A DNA stretch of 64,000 nucleotides, from IMG/VR virus record IMGVR_UViG_3300037087_000046, positions 18,835 to 82,834 of that record. One strand, given 5' to 3'. Positions 40,686-48,646 of the stretch are shown in pieces; position 1 is the first letter of the stretch, and the number at the start of each line of letters is the position of its first letter. A program made the position numbers and the translations under genes. This stretch comes from a virus. Under the pieces are notes generated by a model. That model did not search any database, was not told the origin of the DNA, and saw only the letters and a program-made list of their open reading frames with translations.

Positions 40686-40907
40686 TTAGAGTACCTCATC
40701 AAAAAACGATTGTGGTTTTGTGCCGCATTCCCGCCCATCAAGCCACTTGTTAATATGGCGGGTGGTTGTTACGCTCCATTTGTGTTCCGTGCGGTAGCAA
40801 GTGTCATCATTCATACAGATTGCAACAGGTGTTTGATAAGATACGAACACGGTCCCAAGTTTTGTAACAACTTCTGTTTGATTTGCTGCAAGTAGTTTAA
40901 TTTTCAT
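40686..40907 (-). CDS. Hypothetical protein
   Basis: 73 residues; SYQTPVAICMNDDTCYRTEHKWSV followed by TRHINKWL is a pattern of small phage proteins expressed in host-takeover clusters. Unknown. Confidence 0.6.
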   Translation of the reverse strand: MKIKLLAANQTEVVTKLGTVFVSYQTPVAICMNDDTCYRTEHKWSVTTTRHINKWLDGRECGTKPQSFFDEVL

Positions 40908-40910
40908 GGT

Positions 40911-40979
40911 TTAAAACCCTTTCATAAGTTTTTGTGCATCCAAGATGTTTTGCCTCATACCATAAAACCTTTGTTTCAT
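40911..40979 (-). CDS. Very small protein
   Basis: 22 residues, MKQRFYGMRQNILDAQKLM, with a strong AAAGGAG. Ends just before the next start. Unknown. Confidence 0.45.
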   Translation of the reverse strand: MKQRFYGMRQNILDAQKLMKGF

Positions 40980-40990
40980 AATGTTCTCCT

Positions 40991-41092
40991 TTATACTATT
41001 CGGTATTGTCCAGCATCATTCATTTCTGCGATGCCATAATGCACCATGCGCAATACATTGTCAAGCATTATTTTATCAAATGTTATCCACAT
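40991..41092 (-). CDS. Small hypothetical protein
   Basis: 33 residues, MWITFDKIMLDNVLRMVHYG; GGGAG precedes the ATG. A TTGACA-17-CATTAT promoter-like sequence lies inside it, reading leftward. Unknown. Confidence 0.5.
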   Translation of the reverse strand: MWITFDKIMLDNVLRMVHYGIAEMNDAGQYRIV

Positions 41093-41093
41093 A

Positions 41094-41270
41094 TTAGTTA
41101 CTCCCTAAGAGTTTTACCGCTATCCTCATGGCGCGGTTTTCATACGCCTTAATATCCGCTATACGCCGTATTGCTAATGGCATCTCTGCCATTGCTTCAG
41201 GCATGCCTTGGAGCATGCGCAACACCATACATCTGTTCTTAATATCATGCGCAATTTTGAGTCTGGACAT
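41094..41270 (-). CDS. Hypothetical helical protein
   Basis: 58 residues from ATG at 41270 (AAAGGAAC upstream). Helical, methionine-rich (CMVLRMLQGMPEAMAEM). Unknown. Confidence 0.55.
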   Translation of the reverse strand: MSRLKIAHDIKNRCMVLRMLQGMPEAMAEMPLAIRRIADIKAYENRAMRIAVKLLGSN

Positions 41271-41796
41271 TTTGTGGGTTCCTTTCGTGTCCTTCCCCCG
41301 CACCCCGCACCCACTACTAAGCAAGTGGCGTGCCAAGTTCTAAACAAAGTTAAGTGCAACAAAATCAATGCTTTACGTAAAATAGAAAAACCGCATTGTG
41401 TCCAAAGAAAAAGACACTGTGCGGCAAGGAAAACGTAGAACGTTGAAGTTGTTGTACTTAGGTGTGTCTAAAAATAAAGACACAAAATGCGTTATTCCAA
41501 AAGTTTGGACACATTACAGGGCTTGCGCTACAATGGCACGCTGGCACGCTGGCACGCTGGCACGCTGGCACGCTGGCACGCTGGCACGCTGGCACGCTGG
41601 CACGCTGGCACGCTGGCGCAATAAAACATTCATTGTTAGCATACTAATACGTCTTTTGTCATTATACTTACTGTTTTTGTTTTCACAAGGGGGTGGGAGG
41701 GTTATTTTTGCTTACCAATTGGGTTTTGGCACGGGAAATGCTCCTACACCCTATTTGCGGATAGCCGGAATTTTTTAAATGGCAATAACTAAATGG
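41271..41796. other. Intergenic region with tandem repeat
   Basis: About 525 bases with no convincing gene. It contains several GTGTC/GACAC motifs (41397-41513) and the 8-bp tandem repeat. A plus-strand open frame (41398-41778) runs through the repeat and is probably not a gene. Confidence 0.5.
41534..41613. repeat. 8-bp tandem repeat
   Basis: Ten perfect consecutive TGGCACGC units, followed by a degenerate one. GC-rich compared with its surroundings; the unit itself contains no full palindrome. Confidence 0.97.
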
Positions 41797-41979
41797 TTAG
41801 CGTGGAATCTCCATCCAGTGTGTTACACCTTTAATCACTAAGGACTCTTCAAAGTCGGGGTGGATTAAATAAAAATAGTCCTCTTCTGAATATGCCCCAA
41901 CATAATACCATGCCCCACACTTCAGTAGGACATCATCCCCTATGAAGGGTAAAACATCATTTACGCTAATCCAGTTCAT
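41797..41979 (-). CDS. DUF551-like small protein, copy 1
   Basis: 60 residues. MNWISVNDVLPFIGDDVLL ... VTHWMEIP follows the DUF551 pattern (WIsxxdxLPxxgxxVL ... ThWmplP). A diverged relative is at 42071. Function unknown. Confidence 0.7.
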   Translation of the reverse strand: MNWISVNDVLPFIGDDVLLKCGAWYYVGAYSEEDYFYLIHPDFEESLVIKGVTHWMEIPR

Positions 41980-42074
41980 AGTTTTTCTTTCAGTGTCTTG
42001 TTAATGGCACAGAGTGTATTATTTATTAGCCAAAGGGAAACAACAATACAGCATAGTTGGAACTCAATCATCAT
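41976..42074 (-). CDS. Small membrane protein
   Basis: 32 residues, one hydrophobic helix (FQLCCIVVSLWLINNTL). AAGGAG precedes the ATG. It sits between the two DUF551-like genes with overlaps at both ends. Confidence 0.5.
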   Translation of the reverse strand: MMIEFQLCCIVVSLWLINNTLCAINKTLKEKL

Positions 42075-42250
42075 TTAGGCTCCTTCGGCATGGGAAACCA
42101 GTATTCTACTTCAACGTCTGAACCATATTCAGTTTCTTCCCAGTATTCACCATTCCATTTACCATAACACGCTTCCCCTGATTCAGTACTGATGATAACC
42201 TGTTTACCAATAGCGGGTTGTTTTTCTTGTGCATCAATCCAAGTGTTCAT
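42071..42250 (-). CDS. DUF551-like small protein, copy 2
   Basis: 59 residues. MNTWIDAQEKQPAIGKQVII ... YWFPMPKEP matches DUF551 and resembles the copy at 41797. Unknown. Confidence 0.65.
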   Translation of the reverse strand: MNTWIDAQEKQPAIGKQVIISTESGEACYGKWNGEYWEETEYGSDVEVEYWFPMPKEPK

Positions 42251-42552
42251 CTCGAATAACTAACCCAACAAACACACAGGTTTTCAGTTTTATACCAAGG
42301 CAGGTCAACGTTATTATTTTTGCACCATTCTCTCATCCCCCCGTTCTGCCAATCCAGTTCTTCATCAAACCAAGAGCACTCAAGAAACCACGGGCGACGA
42401 ACCCTGAGCCATTCTTTCACATCCCGTATTGTACCCTTAAAAGATTCCCCGATGTATGATTTTTGAAGCACGGGGTAGTCAACGTCACTTATTTGTACAC
42501 AAACCACGGTACATTCACCATTACTATTGCCCCAAAACAGCATTCTGTTCAT
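42247..42552 (-). CDS. Hypothetical protein
   Basis: 101 residues from ATG at 42552 (AAAGG upstream). Tryptophan-rich (WLRVRRPWFLECSWFDEELDW). Unknown. Confidence 0.6.
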   Translation of the reverse strand: MNRMLFWGNSNGECTVVCVQISDVDYPVLQKSYIGESFKGTIRDVKEWLRVRRPWFLECSWFDEELDWQNGGMREWCKNNNVDLPWYKTENLCVCWVSYSR

Positions 42553-42757
42553 CTCGAAGCCTTTCATATTCCTGTCCAAGTGGGGTCAGAACTTTACGTG
42601 GTGTAGCCTTACCATAATCATAAATCAGAACGTGGTCATCACAATCATGTACGGCCTTGTAATATGTTACGTTATGCTTATAAGGTGTACAACCAAAATA
42701 GAATAGAAAAAGTATGCATGTAAAATAACTAATAACAACAAAAACCTTAAATATCAA
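42524..42757 (-). CDS. Putative membrane-anchored protein or lipoprotein
   Basis: 77 residues from TTG at 42757 (GGAG upstream). The start MIFKVFVVISYFTCILFLFYFGC is hydrophobic and ends in a Cys that could be lipidated. A charged tail follows. Unknown. Confidence 0.55.
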   Translation of the reverse strand: MIFKVFVVISYFTCILFLFYFGCTPYKHNVTYYKAVHDCDDHVLIYDYGKATPRKVLTPLGQEYERLRDEQNAVLGQ

Positions 42758-42907
42758 GCGGTGTAATCTCCATCCAGTTGTTTTAGTACCGATTCATGTT
42801 TCTATGACTAAATGTCCAAGTTGTTCCCTCTGTAACAACAATCTGTCGGATTGCCCCACATATACCCGGCTTTTTCATAATACACTGTCGGGAACGCGTC
42901 TCGGTGT

Positions 42908-43312
42908 TTACAGGTCATTTAAAGCTTCTTTCTTATTAGTCCCCTGCACAGTGCCAAGAACCAACTCAATAGCAATTTTCTCTGCTACAATGGTGATGCA
43001 CCGTTCAATTATATCAGACATAATTTTACCTGACATGTGCAGACCCACCAAATCATGGTCAGTGATTTCAACCACATGGTCTTTCCCATTGAAAGTAAAC
43101 TTATACACCAAAGACATGTAAAAATCTTTATGGTATTCATAAAGATTACCCAAAATCAGGTCTGGAGTATAAGCAGTCAACACAAGATTCCGCATTATTT
43201 TGTCTTTTAGGGAATCTAACTCATTCAAACTGGACGAAGTGTTAGGGGTATGGATGTCTACCTTTTGTGGATAATTTGGTGCAGTGTGTACGTTATAGAA
43301 GTTATTAAACAT
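42908..43312 (-). CDS. Hypothetical protein, first gene of block 3
   Basis: 134 residues; AAAGGA precedes the ATG. Contains GKDHVVEITDHDLVGLHMSG. It is nearest the leftward promoter at 43342-43371. Unknown. Confidence 0.65.
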   Translation of the reverse strand: MFNNFYNVHTAPNYPQKVDIHTPNTSSSLNELDSLKDKIMRNLVLTAYTPDLILGNLYEYHKDFYMSLVYKFTFNGKDHVVEITDHDLVGLHMSGKIMSDIIERCITIVAEKIAIELVLGTVQGTNKKEALNDL

Positions 43313-43341
43313 GTCTTGTCCTTTCGCAAACTACGAGATAG

Positions 43342-43371
43342 ACTATAGCACGCTACAATCTAATTTGTCAA
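43342..43371 (-). promoter_or_regulatory. Leftward promoter of block 3
   Basis: On the minus strand: TTGACA (43371-43366), 18-bp spacer, TATAGT (43347-43342). The spacer and -10 hold an imperfect palindrome, GATTGTAGC-GT-GCTATAGTC. TCTCGTAG follows, as at 19665 and 31718. Confidence 0.75.
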
Positions 43372-43382
43372 GTCCAATTTTG

Positions 43383-43640
43383 CCCTAATTTCTCACTGAT
43401 TTTGGGTAACAGGATTTTACCTGAAAAGTAACCCAAATCCTGATCGTTTTTTGGATGAGTCAGTGCCAAAAAGTAAAACGATCAGTAAAACGATCAGTGA
43501 TTTTGCTAAGAAAAAGTCCATTCCTGATCAAATTACTGATTTAAGATCATTTTTAGCATTCTAGCCCACTAGAAAAATATGTGTTATATATATGAAAATG
43601 TAGAGTAGGGATTTTTGGGCAAAATCAGTGAATTGCGTCT
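43383..43640. repeat. Long inverted repeat, copy B (partner at 5001-5257)
   Basis: Reverse complement of copy A with a few substitutions and small indels. Its promoter-proximal end faces block 3, as copy A's faces block 2, and its AT-rich end faces the late genes, as copy A's faces block 1. The regulatory module is thus the same at both divergent junctions. Confidence 0.9.
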
Positions 43641-43647
43641 TAAATTT

Positions 43648-43679
43648 TATAGTCTATCCAACGAGTTGGATAGACTATA
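43648..43679 (+). promoter_or_regulatory. Perfect palindromic operator facing the late block
   Basis: A 14-base arm (TATAGTCTATCCAA), CGAG, and its exact complement. A TAGACT box lies in the right arm, but the -35 at the 18-bp position (TTATAG) is poor. It could be an operator of a weak or activated rightward promoter. Confidence 0.6.
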
Positions 43680-43761
43680 TCCTTATGCCATCAGCAATGC
43701 CCTTTCCAGACGTTTGTAGCCACTTTAAGTCAATATGCGTGTGTATGGGCGTACAGAGCCA

Positions 43762-43798
43762 ATAAGACCCTGAAAAGGGTCTTATCACAACCTTTTAC
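43762..43798 (+). terminator. Probable terminator between operator and late element
   Basis: ATAAGACCCT, GAAA tetraloop, AGGGTCTTAT, then CACAACCTTTTACTTTTT. The stem is perfect; the T-run is displaced, so termination may be partial. Confidence 0.5.
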
Positions 43799-43866
43799 TT
43801 TTTCGTCGAAAAATATAAATTCATGCCTACTTTCGTTTTAGCGTGTTTTTTGTATTACTATATATG
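43799..43866 (+). promoter_or_regulatory. Candidate late promoter element, copy 1
   Basis: 68 bp shared with 48292-48359. Conserved blocks are TTTTTCGWCGAAAAA (near-palindrome), ATATAAAT, ACTTTCGTTTTAG and TTTTTGTATTACTATATATG. It lacks a TTGACA box, so it would need a different sigma or an activator. Confidence 0.65.
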
Positions 43867-43920
43867 AAACTCTTCAACCAGAAGAGTTGCCCCAGAGGGG
43901 GACTACGCCGGATGGCATAT
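43867..43920 (+). ncRNA. Structured leader ahead of the late terminator
   Basis: AACTCTT/AAGAGTT hairpin (about 43867-43888), then CCCC-AGA-GGGG, directly before the strong terminator. The layout resembles RNA-based antitermination or attenuation leaders; no known element is matched. Confidence 0.4.
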
Positions 43921-43957
43921 GGCACACCCGCCTATTAATAGGCGGGTGTGCCTTTTT
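43921..43957 (+). terminator. Very strong terminator before the late operon
   Basis: GGCACACCCGCCTATT and its exact complement (16 bp), then TTTTT. It lies downstream of the late element and only 14 bases before the first late gene. Confidence 0.9.
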
Positions 43958-43970
43958 ATGAAAGACACCC

Positions 43971-44534
43971 ATGAAACGGATTTTCAACCCCAAGACAAAC
44001 CAATATGAGTGGGTTCAGGACACTGAACTAAGGCGGGTAACAGACCCTGAAGACCCTCGGCGCTGTCAAGGCTCTTTCAAGAATGGGCAGTGCCCTCATG
44101 TGGCAGTAGAGGGTAGCAAGTATTGTCGGATGCACGGCGGGTGGCGAGCAGCGGTTGCCAAGGAGAAGTCGGATATGGCGGAATACCTGAAGGGCAGATG
44201 GGCGGAAGAAATAAAAACGCTATCAGAGAATGATGGTGTATACAGTTTAAAGCAGAACATTGGGGTATTGACCCTATTGATTGAGAAGATTATGGGGGAT
44301 TGCAATAGCAATGCGGACTTGATTGCTCGCAATGCCTCTATCAGCGATTTGGTTGTGAAGTGTGACAAATTGGTAACGAGTTGTAGTAAATTGCAGAAGG
44401 ACTTGGGAGAGCATCTTGACCGTGGCACAGTTATGAGAATGGCTGATGCTTGTATTGCGGTTATTGGGAAGTACATTACAGACCCTGAAGAAATTGAATC
44501 TGCATCCAATGAGATTTTGGAGTCAATAAAATAA
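43971..44534 (+). CDS. Zinc-binding terminase-proximal protein, possible small subunit
   Basis: 187 residues. RCQGSFKNGQC ... GSKYCRMHGGWRAA near 30-60 is a CxC/CxxH zinc box seen in phage proteins encoded near terminases. The rest is helical. It may be the DNA-recognition (small) terminase subunit, but the large subunit is 5.7 kb away. Confidence 0.55.
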   Translation: MKRIFNPKTNQYEWVQDTELRRVTDPEDPRRCQGSFKNGQCPHVAVEGSKYCRMHGGWRAAVAKEKSDMAEYLKGRWAEEIKTLSENDGVYSLKQNIGVLTLLIEKIMGDCNSNADLIARNASISDLVVKCDKLVTSCSKLQKDLGEHLDRGTVMRMADACIAVIGKYITDPEEIESASNEILESIK

Positions 44535-44896
44535 TGACAGCAGCCGCATGGGAATTGGTTATAGAGCAGGGGGTAACTTTTACAGACACCCTTACATTTT
44601 GGCAGGACGAAGCCCATACAGTCCCATTTGACATATCAGACTATGATTTTACTGGTTCGGCTCGTTCTGCCGCAACTGCTTATGAGAAATGGGTAGACTT
44701 TGACTATACAAAGACAAATTCAAACACACTTGTAATGTCAGTCATTATCCCGTTTGATGCAGAATATGTAACTGGTAAACGGTTTGACACCTATACGGTA
44801 GGTGTTTGGGACACTATTATGTCCAAATCCGGTGAAATAGTACGAGTTTTTAATGGGACATTGAAGATTAGTCCGGGAGTAACCCGCAGTGTTTAA
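44534..44896 (+). CDS. Hypothetical virion-associated protein
   Basis: 120 residues. IEQGVTFTDTLTFWQDEAHT then DYDFTGSARSA is a pattern of phage structural proteins (GxTFxxxxxW ... DLTGxxxxxxIR). It is coupled to the fibre gene and may be its base domain. Function inferred. Confidence 0.55.
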   Translation: MTAAAWELVIEQGVTFTDTLTFWQDEAHTVPFDISDYDFTGSARSAATAYEKWVDFDYTKTNSNTLVMSVIIPFDAEYVTGKRFDTYTVGVWDTIMSKSGEIVRVFNGTLKISPGVTRSV

Positions 44897-47351
44897 TATT
44901 ACTGAAACTCCTGGTACAACCATTTATGTAAACAGTGACTCCGCTGGAGACCTTAAACTTGTTCAGGTAGCCTTGGGAAGTTCTGGTACGGATTTGCCCT
45001 CTCAATCTGGTAACAGTGGTAAGGTGCTTGGGACGGATGGTGCAGACCTTTCTTGGGTAGACCCAAGTGGACTACCGGAACAATCTGGTAATGCTGGTAA
45101 GGTACTTGGAACGGATGGGTCAGATTTATCATGGGTAGCCCAAACGGGGGGTGGTAGCAGTTTACCATCTACAAGTGGTCATAGCAATGAGATTTTGTCT
45201 AATGACGGGGCTGATTTAGATTGGCGCGGAATAGATAGTTTTCTTCCAGACCAGAGTGGACACAGTAATGAGGTATTGATTACTGTTGGTGGTGTATTGT
45301 CATGGGTGCCTATTGATGCACTTCCTGAGCAGAGTGGTAAGAATGGTTATTATCTGACCACGGATGGAGCAGACCCCTATTGGGCACCAATAGATACTTT
45401 ACCGAGTCAATCCGGGAATAGTGGTAAGGTTCTATCTACTAATGGTAGCACTCCTTCTTGGATAGCATCACCAACCATTGATTCGTTACTACCCGCACAA
45501 TCCGCCAAAAGTGGCGAATTCCTTACCACAAACGGGGTTAATTCGTCATGGGCGGCGATTCCAACGGAGTTACCTGCACAGTCTGGTAACAGCGGGAAGA
45601 AACTTACAACTAACGGTAGCACCCCTTCTTGGGCTACTGATAACCTTGATAGTCTCTCAGATGTTAATATAACTACCCCTGCTTCTACCCAAATACTTTC
45701 CTATAATGGTAGTGCGTGGGTAAATTCAGCAGCACCAAGTAGTTTGCCTACACAATCTGGAAACAGCGGGAAGTTACTTTCTACTAATGGGGCTACCCCT
45801 TCGTGGGTGGCTGCACCAACAGAGTTGCCCACACAATCCGGGAACAGTGGTAAGATTCTTACAACTAATGGTTCTACGCCTGCTTGGGAAGTAGTTCCTA
45901 CTGAACTCCCAGCCCAATCTGGTAATAGTGGAAAGAAACTCACTACTAATGGTAGTAGCCCCTCTTGGGCTACGGACAATCTTGATAGCTTGTCTGATGT
46001 AACGATTACAACTCCCAGTAGCACACAAGTTTTGACTTATAATGGGAGTGCGTGGGTGAATGGTAGTAATCTTCCTGCACAATCAGGTAATAGCGGAAAA
46101 ACATTAACGACTAATGGTAGCAGTGCTTCGTGGATACAATTTCCCACCGAGTTACCAAGCCAATCAGGAAACAGTGGGAAGAAACTAACTACTAATGGAA
46201 GTACACCCTCATGGGTTACTGATAACCTCGATAGTTTATCAGATGTTACTATCACTACCCCTGCTTCCACCCAGATACTCTCTTACAACGGAAGTGCTTG
46301 GGTAAATAGTGCAGCACCAATTGAACTACCAGCGCAATCAGGGAACAGTGGTAAAGCGTTAACCACTAATGGGAGTGCTGCTTCTTGGACTACATTCCCA
46401 ATTGAACTACCATCTCAATCAGGTAAGGCGAATAATTTCCTAACTACCAATGGGTCTTCCCCTTCATGGGCAATGCCATCTGGATGGACAGCCTATACAG
46501 CAACAAATGCTGCATTACCTGTTGGTGGGACTTTAACAGTAACACACCCCGCAGATTCCACATTAAAAAGGGTTGTACAGGGTATGGTGATGTCTATTGC
46601 TTCTACTCCTACTAACTGGTGGAGACTTGAGGAAGCCAGTGGGACAATAGCATATCCATCGGCAGGTGCATTAAATATGGCAGCACCAGCCAGTATGACC
46701 AAGGGGTCTACAGGGCAGTTTGGTTATGCGATGACTATCAATAATGGGGCAGGTGCTAACTTAAGTGCAGTTAAATCATATGCCTCATTGACAGCCTTTA
46801 CCATTGATTTTTGGTTAAAATCCCCTGCATCTTTTTCAGATGTTCGCCCTATTTTTTCTGTAGCAGCAACTACCTCTTCAACAACCCCATTTGTAGCAAT
46901 GCGCACTGACGGAACGGGTGGCAATACAAAAATGTATTTTGGTGGGGGCTGGAATGTGGCAGGCCCAGTGTTGGTTGCTTCAACATTGCAACACATTACT
47001 GTCACTTGGGATGGTGCAACTCTTAAAACTTATCTTGGTGGAGTAATAGCAACTACCTATGCTTCGGGGGGTTCTAACCAATCTACCGGAACTAACTTGT
47101 TTTTTGGATATAGCATAAACCAAGCCACATTAGCGTGGGTGTTTGACAATATCATGTTGTTTGACGATGTTGCTTTACCAGTAGAGGCAATCAGTTCAAC
47201 GGAAACCTATTCCTACGGGGGTTCTTGGCAACCAATCCAGTTAGGAACAGCGTCAGGGCAGATTACAGTATCTTACGCGAGTGATACGACCACTGTCTTC
47301 ACCAGTAACTTAGTGACAACCCAAAATGTAAACGTGGAGGTTTTGCTATGA
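44889..47351 (+). CDS. Tail fibre or spike-like protein with LPxQSGNSGK repeats and a LamG-like end
   Basis: 820 residues from GTG at 44889. About 17 copies of a roughly 20-residue repeat (LPAQSGNSGKxLTTNGSxPSW) fill residues 30-530, with LDSLSDVxITTPASTQILSY inserts as in many phage fibres. From about 580, FTIDFWLKSP, HITVTWDG and FDNIMLFDDVAL form a concanavalin/LamG-like fold that may bind host sugars. It is unusual in preceding the terminase. Confidence 0.8.
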   Translation: MFNITETPGTTIYVNSDSAGDLKLVQVALGSSGTDLPSQSGNSGKVLGTDGADLSWVDPSGLPEQSGNAGKVLGTDGSDLSWVAQTGGGSSLPSTSGHSNEILSNDGADLDWRGIDSFLPDQSGHSNEVLITVGGVLSWVPIDALPEQSGKNGYYLTTDGADPYWAPIDTLPSQSGNSGKVLSTNGSTPSWIASPTIDSLLPAQSAKSGEFLTTNGVNSSWAAIPTELPAQSGNSGKKLTTNGSTPSWATDNLDSLSDVNITTPASTQILSYNGSAWVNSAAPSSLPTQSGNSGKLLSTNGATPSWVAAPTELPTQSGNSGKILTTNGSTPAWEVVPTELPAQSGNSGKKLTTNGSSPSWATDNLDSLSDVTITTPSSTQVLTYNGSAWVNGSNLPAQSGNSGKTLTTNGSSASWIQFPTELPSQSGNSGKKLTTNGSTPSWVTDNLDSLSDVTITTPASTQILSYNGSAWVNSAAPIELPAQSGNSGKALTTNGSAASWTTFPIELPSQSGKANNFLTTNGSSPSWAMPSGWTAYTATNAALPVGGTLTVTHPADSTLKRVVQGMVMSIASTPTNWWRLEEASGTIAYPSAGALNMAAPASMTKGSTGQFGYAMTINNGAGANLSAVKSYASLTAFTIDFWLKSPASFSDVRPIFSVAATTSSTTPFVAMRTDGTGGNTKMYFGGGWNVAGPVLVASTLQHITVTWDGATLKTYLGGVIATTYASGGSNQSTGTNLFFGYSINQATLAWVFDNIMLFDDVALPVEAISSTETYSYGGSWQPIQLGTASGQITVSYASDTTTVFTSNLVTTQNVNVEVLL

Positions 47352-47800
47352 CCTTTATAGATAATCTCCACGAAGTGGGCACGGTCAGATACCTCGGGGA
47401 GTTGGGGAATATTGAGCCACTTACCCCCACTCTATTATACAACGGGAAAAAGTATGGTTATCCACCCGGACTAACAATAGAGAACATGGTGCGTCGTTTG
47501 TGTAATGAATGTACGTTGGATTTTGAAGCAGTTACTAATCCACACGCCTATATGGACAACGAGCAGATAGTTGCTTACGAGGTAATGAAGAGAGTGGGCT
47601 TTAGTTTACCAGAAACTCTTGGTGCTACCATAAGTTCTCTTGAGGCAAATTTAAAGTGGTTGAAGATAATTATAGATGCAAACCCCTCCTTAGTTATCCC
47701 GGAAATAGTAGACCAAACTATTCAGGATAGAATTAAAGAAGGTAACCAACTGAGCCAGTATAGAAATGCTATAATTAAGCAGGTAAGGAGCGAACTATGA
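47348..47800 (+). CDS. Hypothetical protein, paralogue of the next gene
   Basis: 150 residues. LHEVGTVRYLGELGNIEPLTP ... LTIENMVRRLCNECTLDFEA aligns with the next product but lacks its signal peptide. Unknown. Confidence 0.65.
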   Translation: MTFIDNLHEVGTVRYLGELGNIEPLTPTLLYNGKKYGYPPGLTIENMVRRLCNECTLDFEAVTNPHAYMDNEQIVAYEVMKRVGFSLPETLGATISSLEANLKWLKIIIDANPSLVIPEIVDQTIQDRIKEGNQLSQYRNAIIKQVRSEL

Positions 47801-48288
47801 AGTATCTAATCATGTTTATGTTTCTATGTAGTACGTGTTTTGCCCAAGATTTGACATCCGCAACGTTGAATGATGTGGCTGCACATGGTGGACCTATTAG
47901 GTGCTTGGGGCTTGTTGGCCCTGCCCCATTGTCATGGAATTTTATGGTAGGGGACTCTGTTAAGGTAGGGTTTGCCCAGGGTCGTACCATGCAGAATATG
48001 GTTCAGACCATGTGTAACACTTACAACATCCCTTATGAACGTGCCACCAGCCGCTATTACGGGCTTACCACGGCACAGAAGCGCACAAAATACGTATTTA
48101 TACAGTTTGAGAAGAATCAGGGAATGACTGAGCAGCAATGCTTCAAGGTTCATGCTGATTATACTGAGGCAGTGACGACAAACACTCTTACGTCCGTGAC
48201 TTTGCAAGCACAGATTGATACTGGCAATGCTGCTAATGCACTTCGCAAACAGTATGAGGCTGAGGCTTTGACCCTGTTTCCAGACTGA
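47797..48288 (+). CDS. Secreted hypothetical protein
   Basis: 163 residues. MKYLIMFMFLCSTCFAQD is a signal peptide with a likely cut after FA. The mature part (LNDVAAHGGPIRCLGLVG ... QGRTMQNMVQTMCNTY) is related to the previous gene. A periplasmic role late in infection is inferred. Confidence 0.65.
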   Translation: MKYLIMFMFLCSTCFAQDLTSATLNDVAAHGGPIRCLGLVGPAPLSWNFMVGDSVKVGFAQGRTMQNMVQTMCNTYNIPYERATSRYYGLTTAQKRTKYVFIQFEKNQGMTEQQCFKVHADYTEAVTTNTLTSVTLQAQIDTGNAANALRKQYEAEALTLFPD

Positions 48289-48291
48289 GGA

Positions 48292-48359
48292 TTTTTCGAC
48301 GAAAAATATAAATCCACAGGCACTTTCGTTTTAGGGCATTTTTTGTATTACTATATATG
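48292..48359 (+). promoter_or_regulatory. Candidate late promoter element, copy 2
   Basis: Second copy of the 68-bp element at 43799. It ends 16 bases before the ATG at 48375 and has no terminator behind it. Confidence 0.65.
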
Positions 48360-48374
48360 TAAGGAGCATGAACA

Positions 48375-48644
48375 ATGATTAGCAAAACTATTACTCTCAG
48401 CACTTCAGCAAAATCTTTATCGACCCTATTGGGTCAAGCAGAGAGCATTCATTGCACTCTCGTCATACTTCAGGCACCTTCCGGGAATTCTGGCGTGTCA
48501 TATTACGGCGACCTCAGTGAGCAACCCATGACGTTAGCGGCTGGGAGCAGTGCCCAAGTACCTTTGTCGAACACTTCAGATTTGTGGCTGAAGGGAACTG
48601 CTTCGGATTTGGTAAACGTTTTCGTGGCTACCGGGGAGATTTAA
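48375..48644 (+). CDS. Hypothetical late protein
   Basis: 89 residues, Ser/Thr-rich beta protein (LSTSAKSLSTLLGQAES, LAAGSSAQVPLSNTSDLWLKG), similar in style to small virion decoration or neck proteins. AAGGAGC precedes the ATG. Function unknown. Confidence 0.6.
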   Translation: MISKTITLSTSAKSLSTLLGQAESIHCTLVILQAPSGNSGVSYYGDLSEQPMTLAAGSSAQVPLSNTSDLWLKGTASDLVNVFVATGEI

Positions 48645-48646
48645 GA

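Noticed and set aside
41398-41778. Plus-strand gene through the 8-bp tandem repeat
   Set aside because: The protein would be a mechanical LARWHAGT repeat with no ribosome site and opposite to the local gene direction.
42783-42878. 31-codon minus-strand frame in the gap before 42757
   Set aside because: No ribosome site and no coupling to its neighbours; left unannotated. The gap 42758-42907 holds nothing else I can support.
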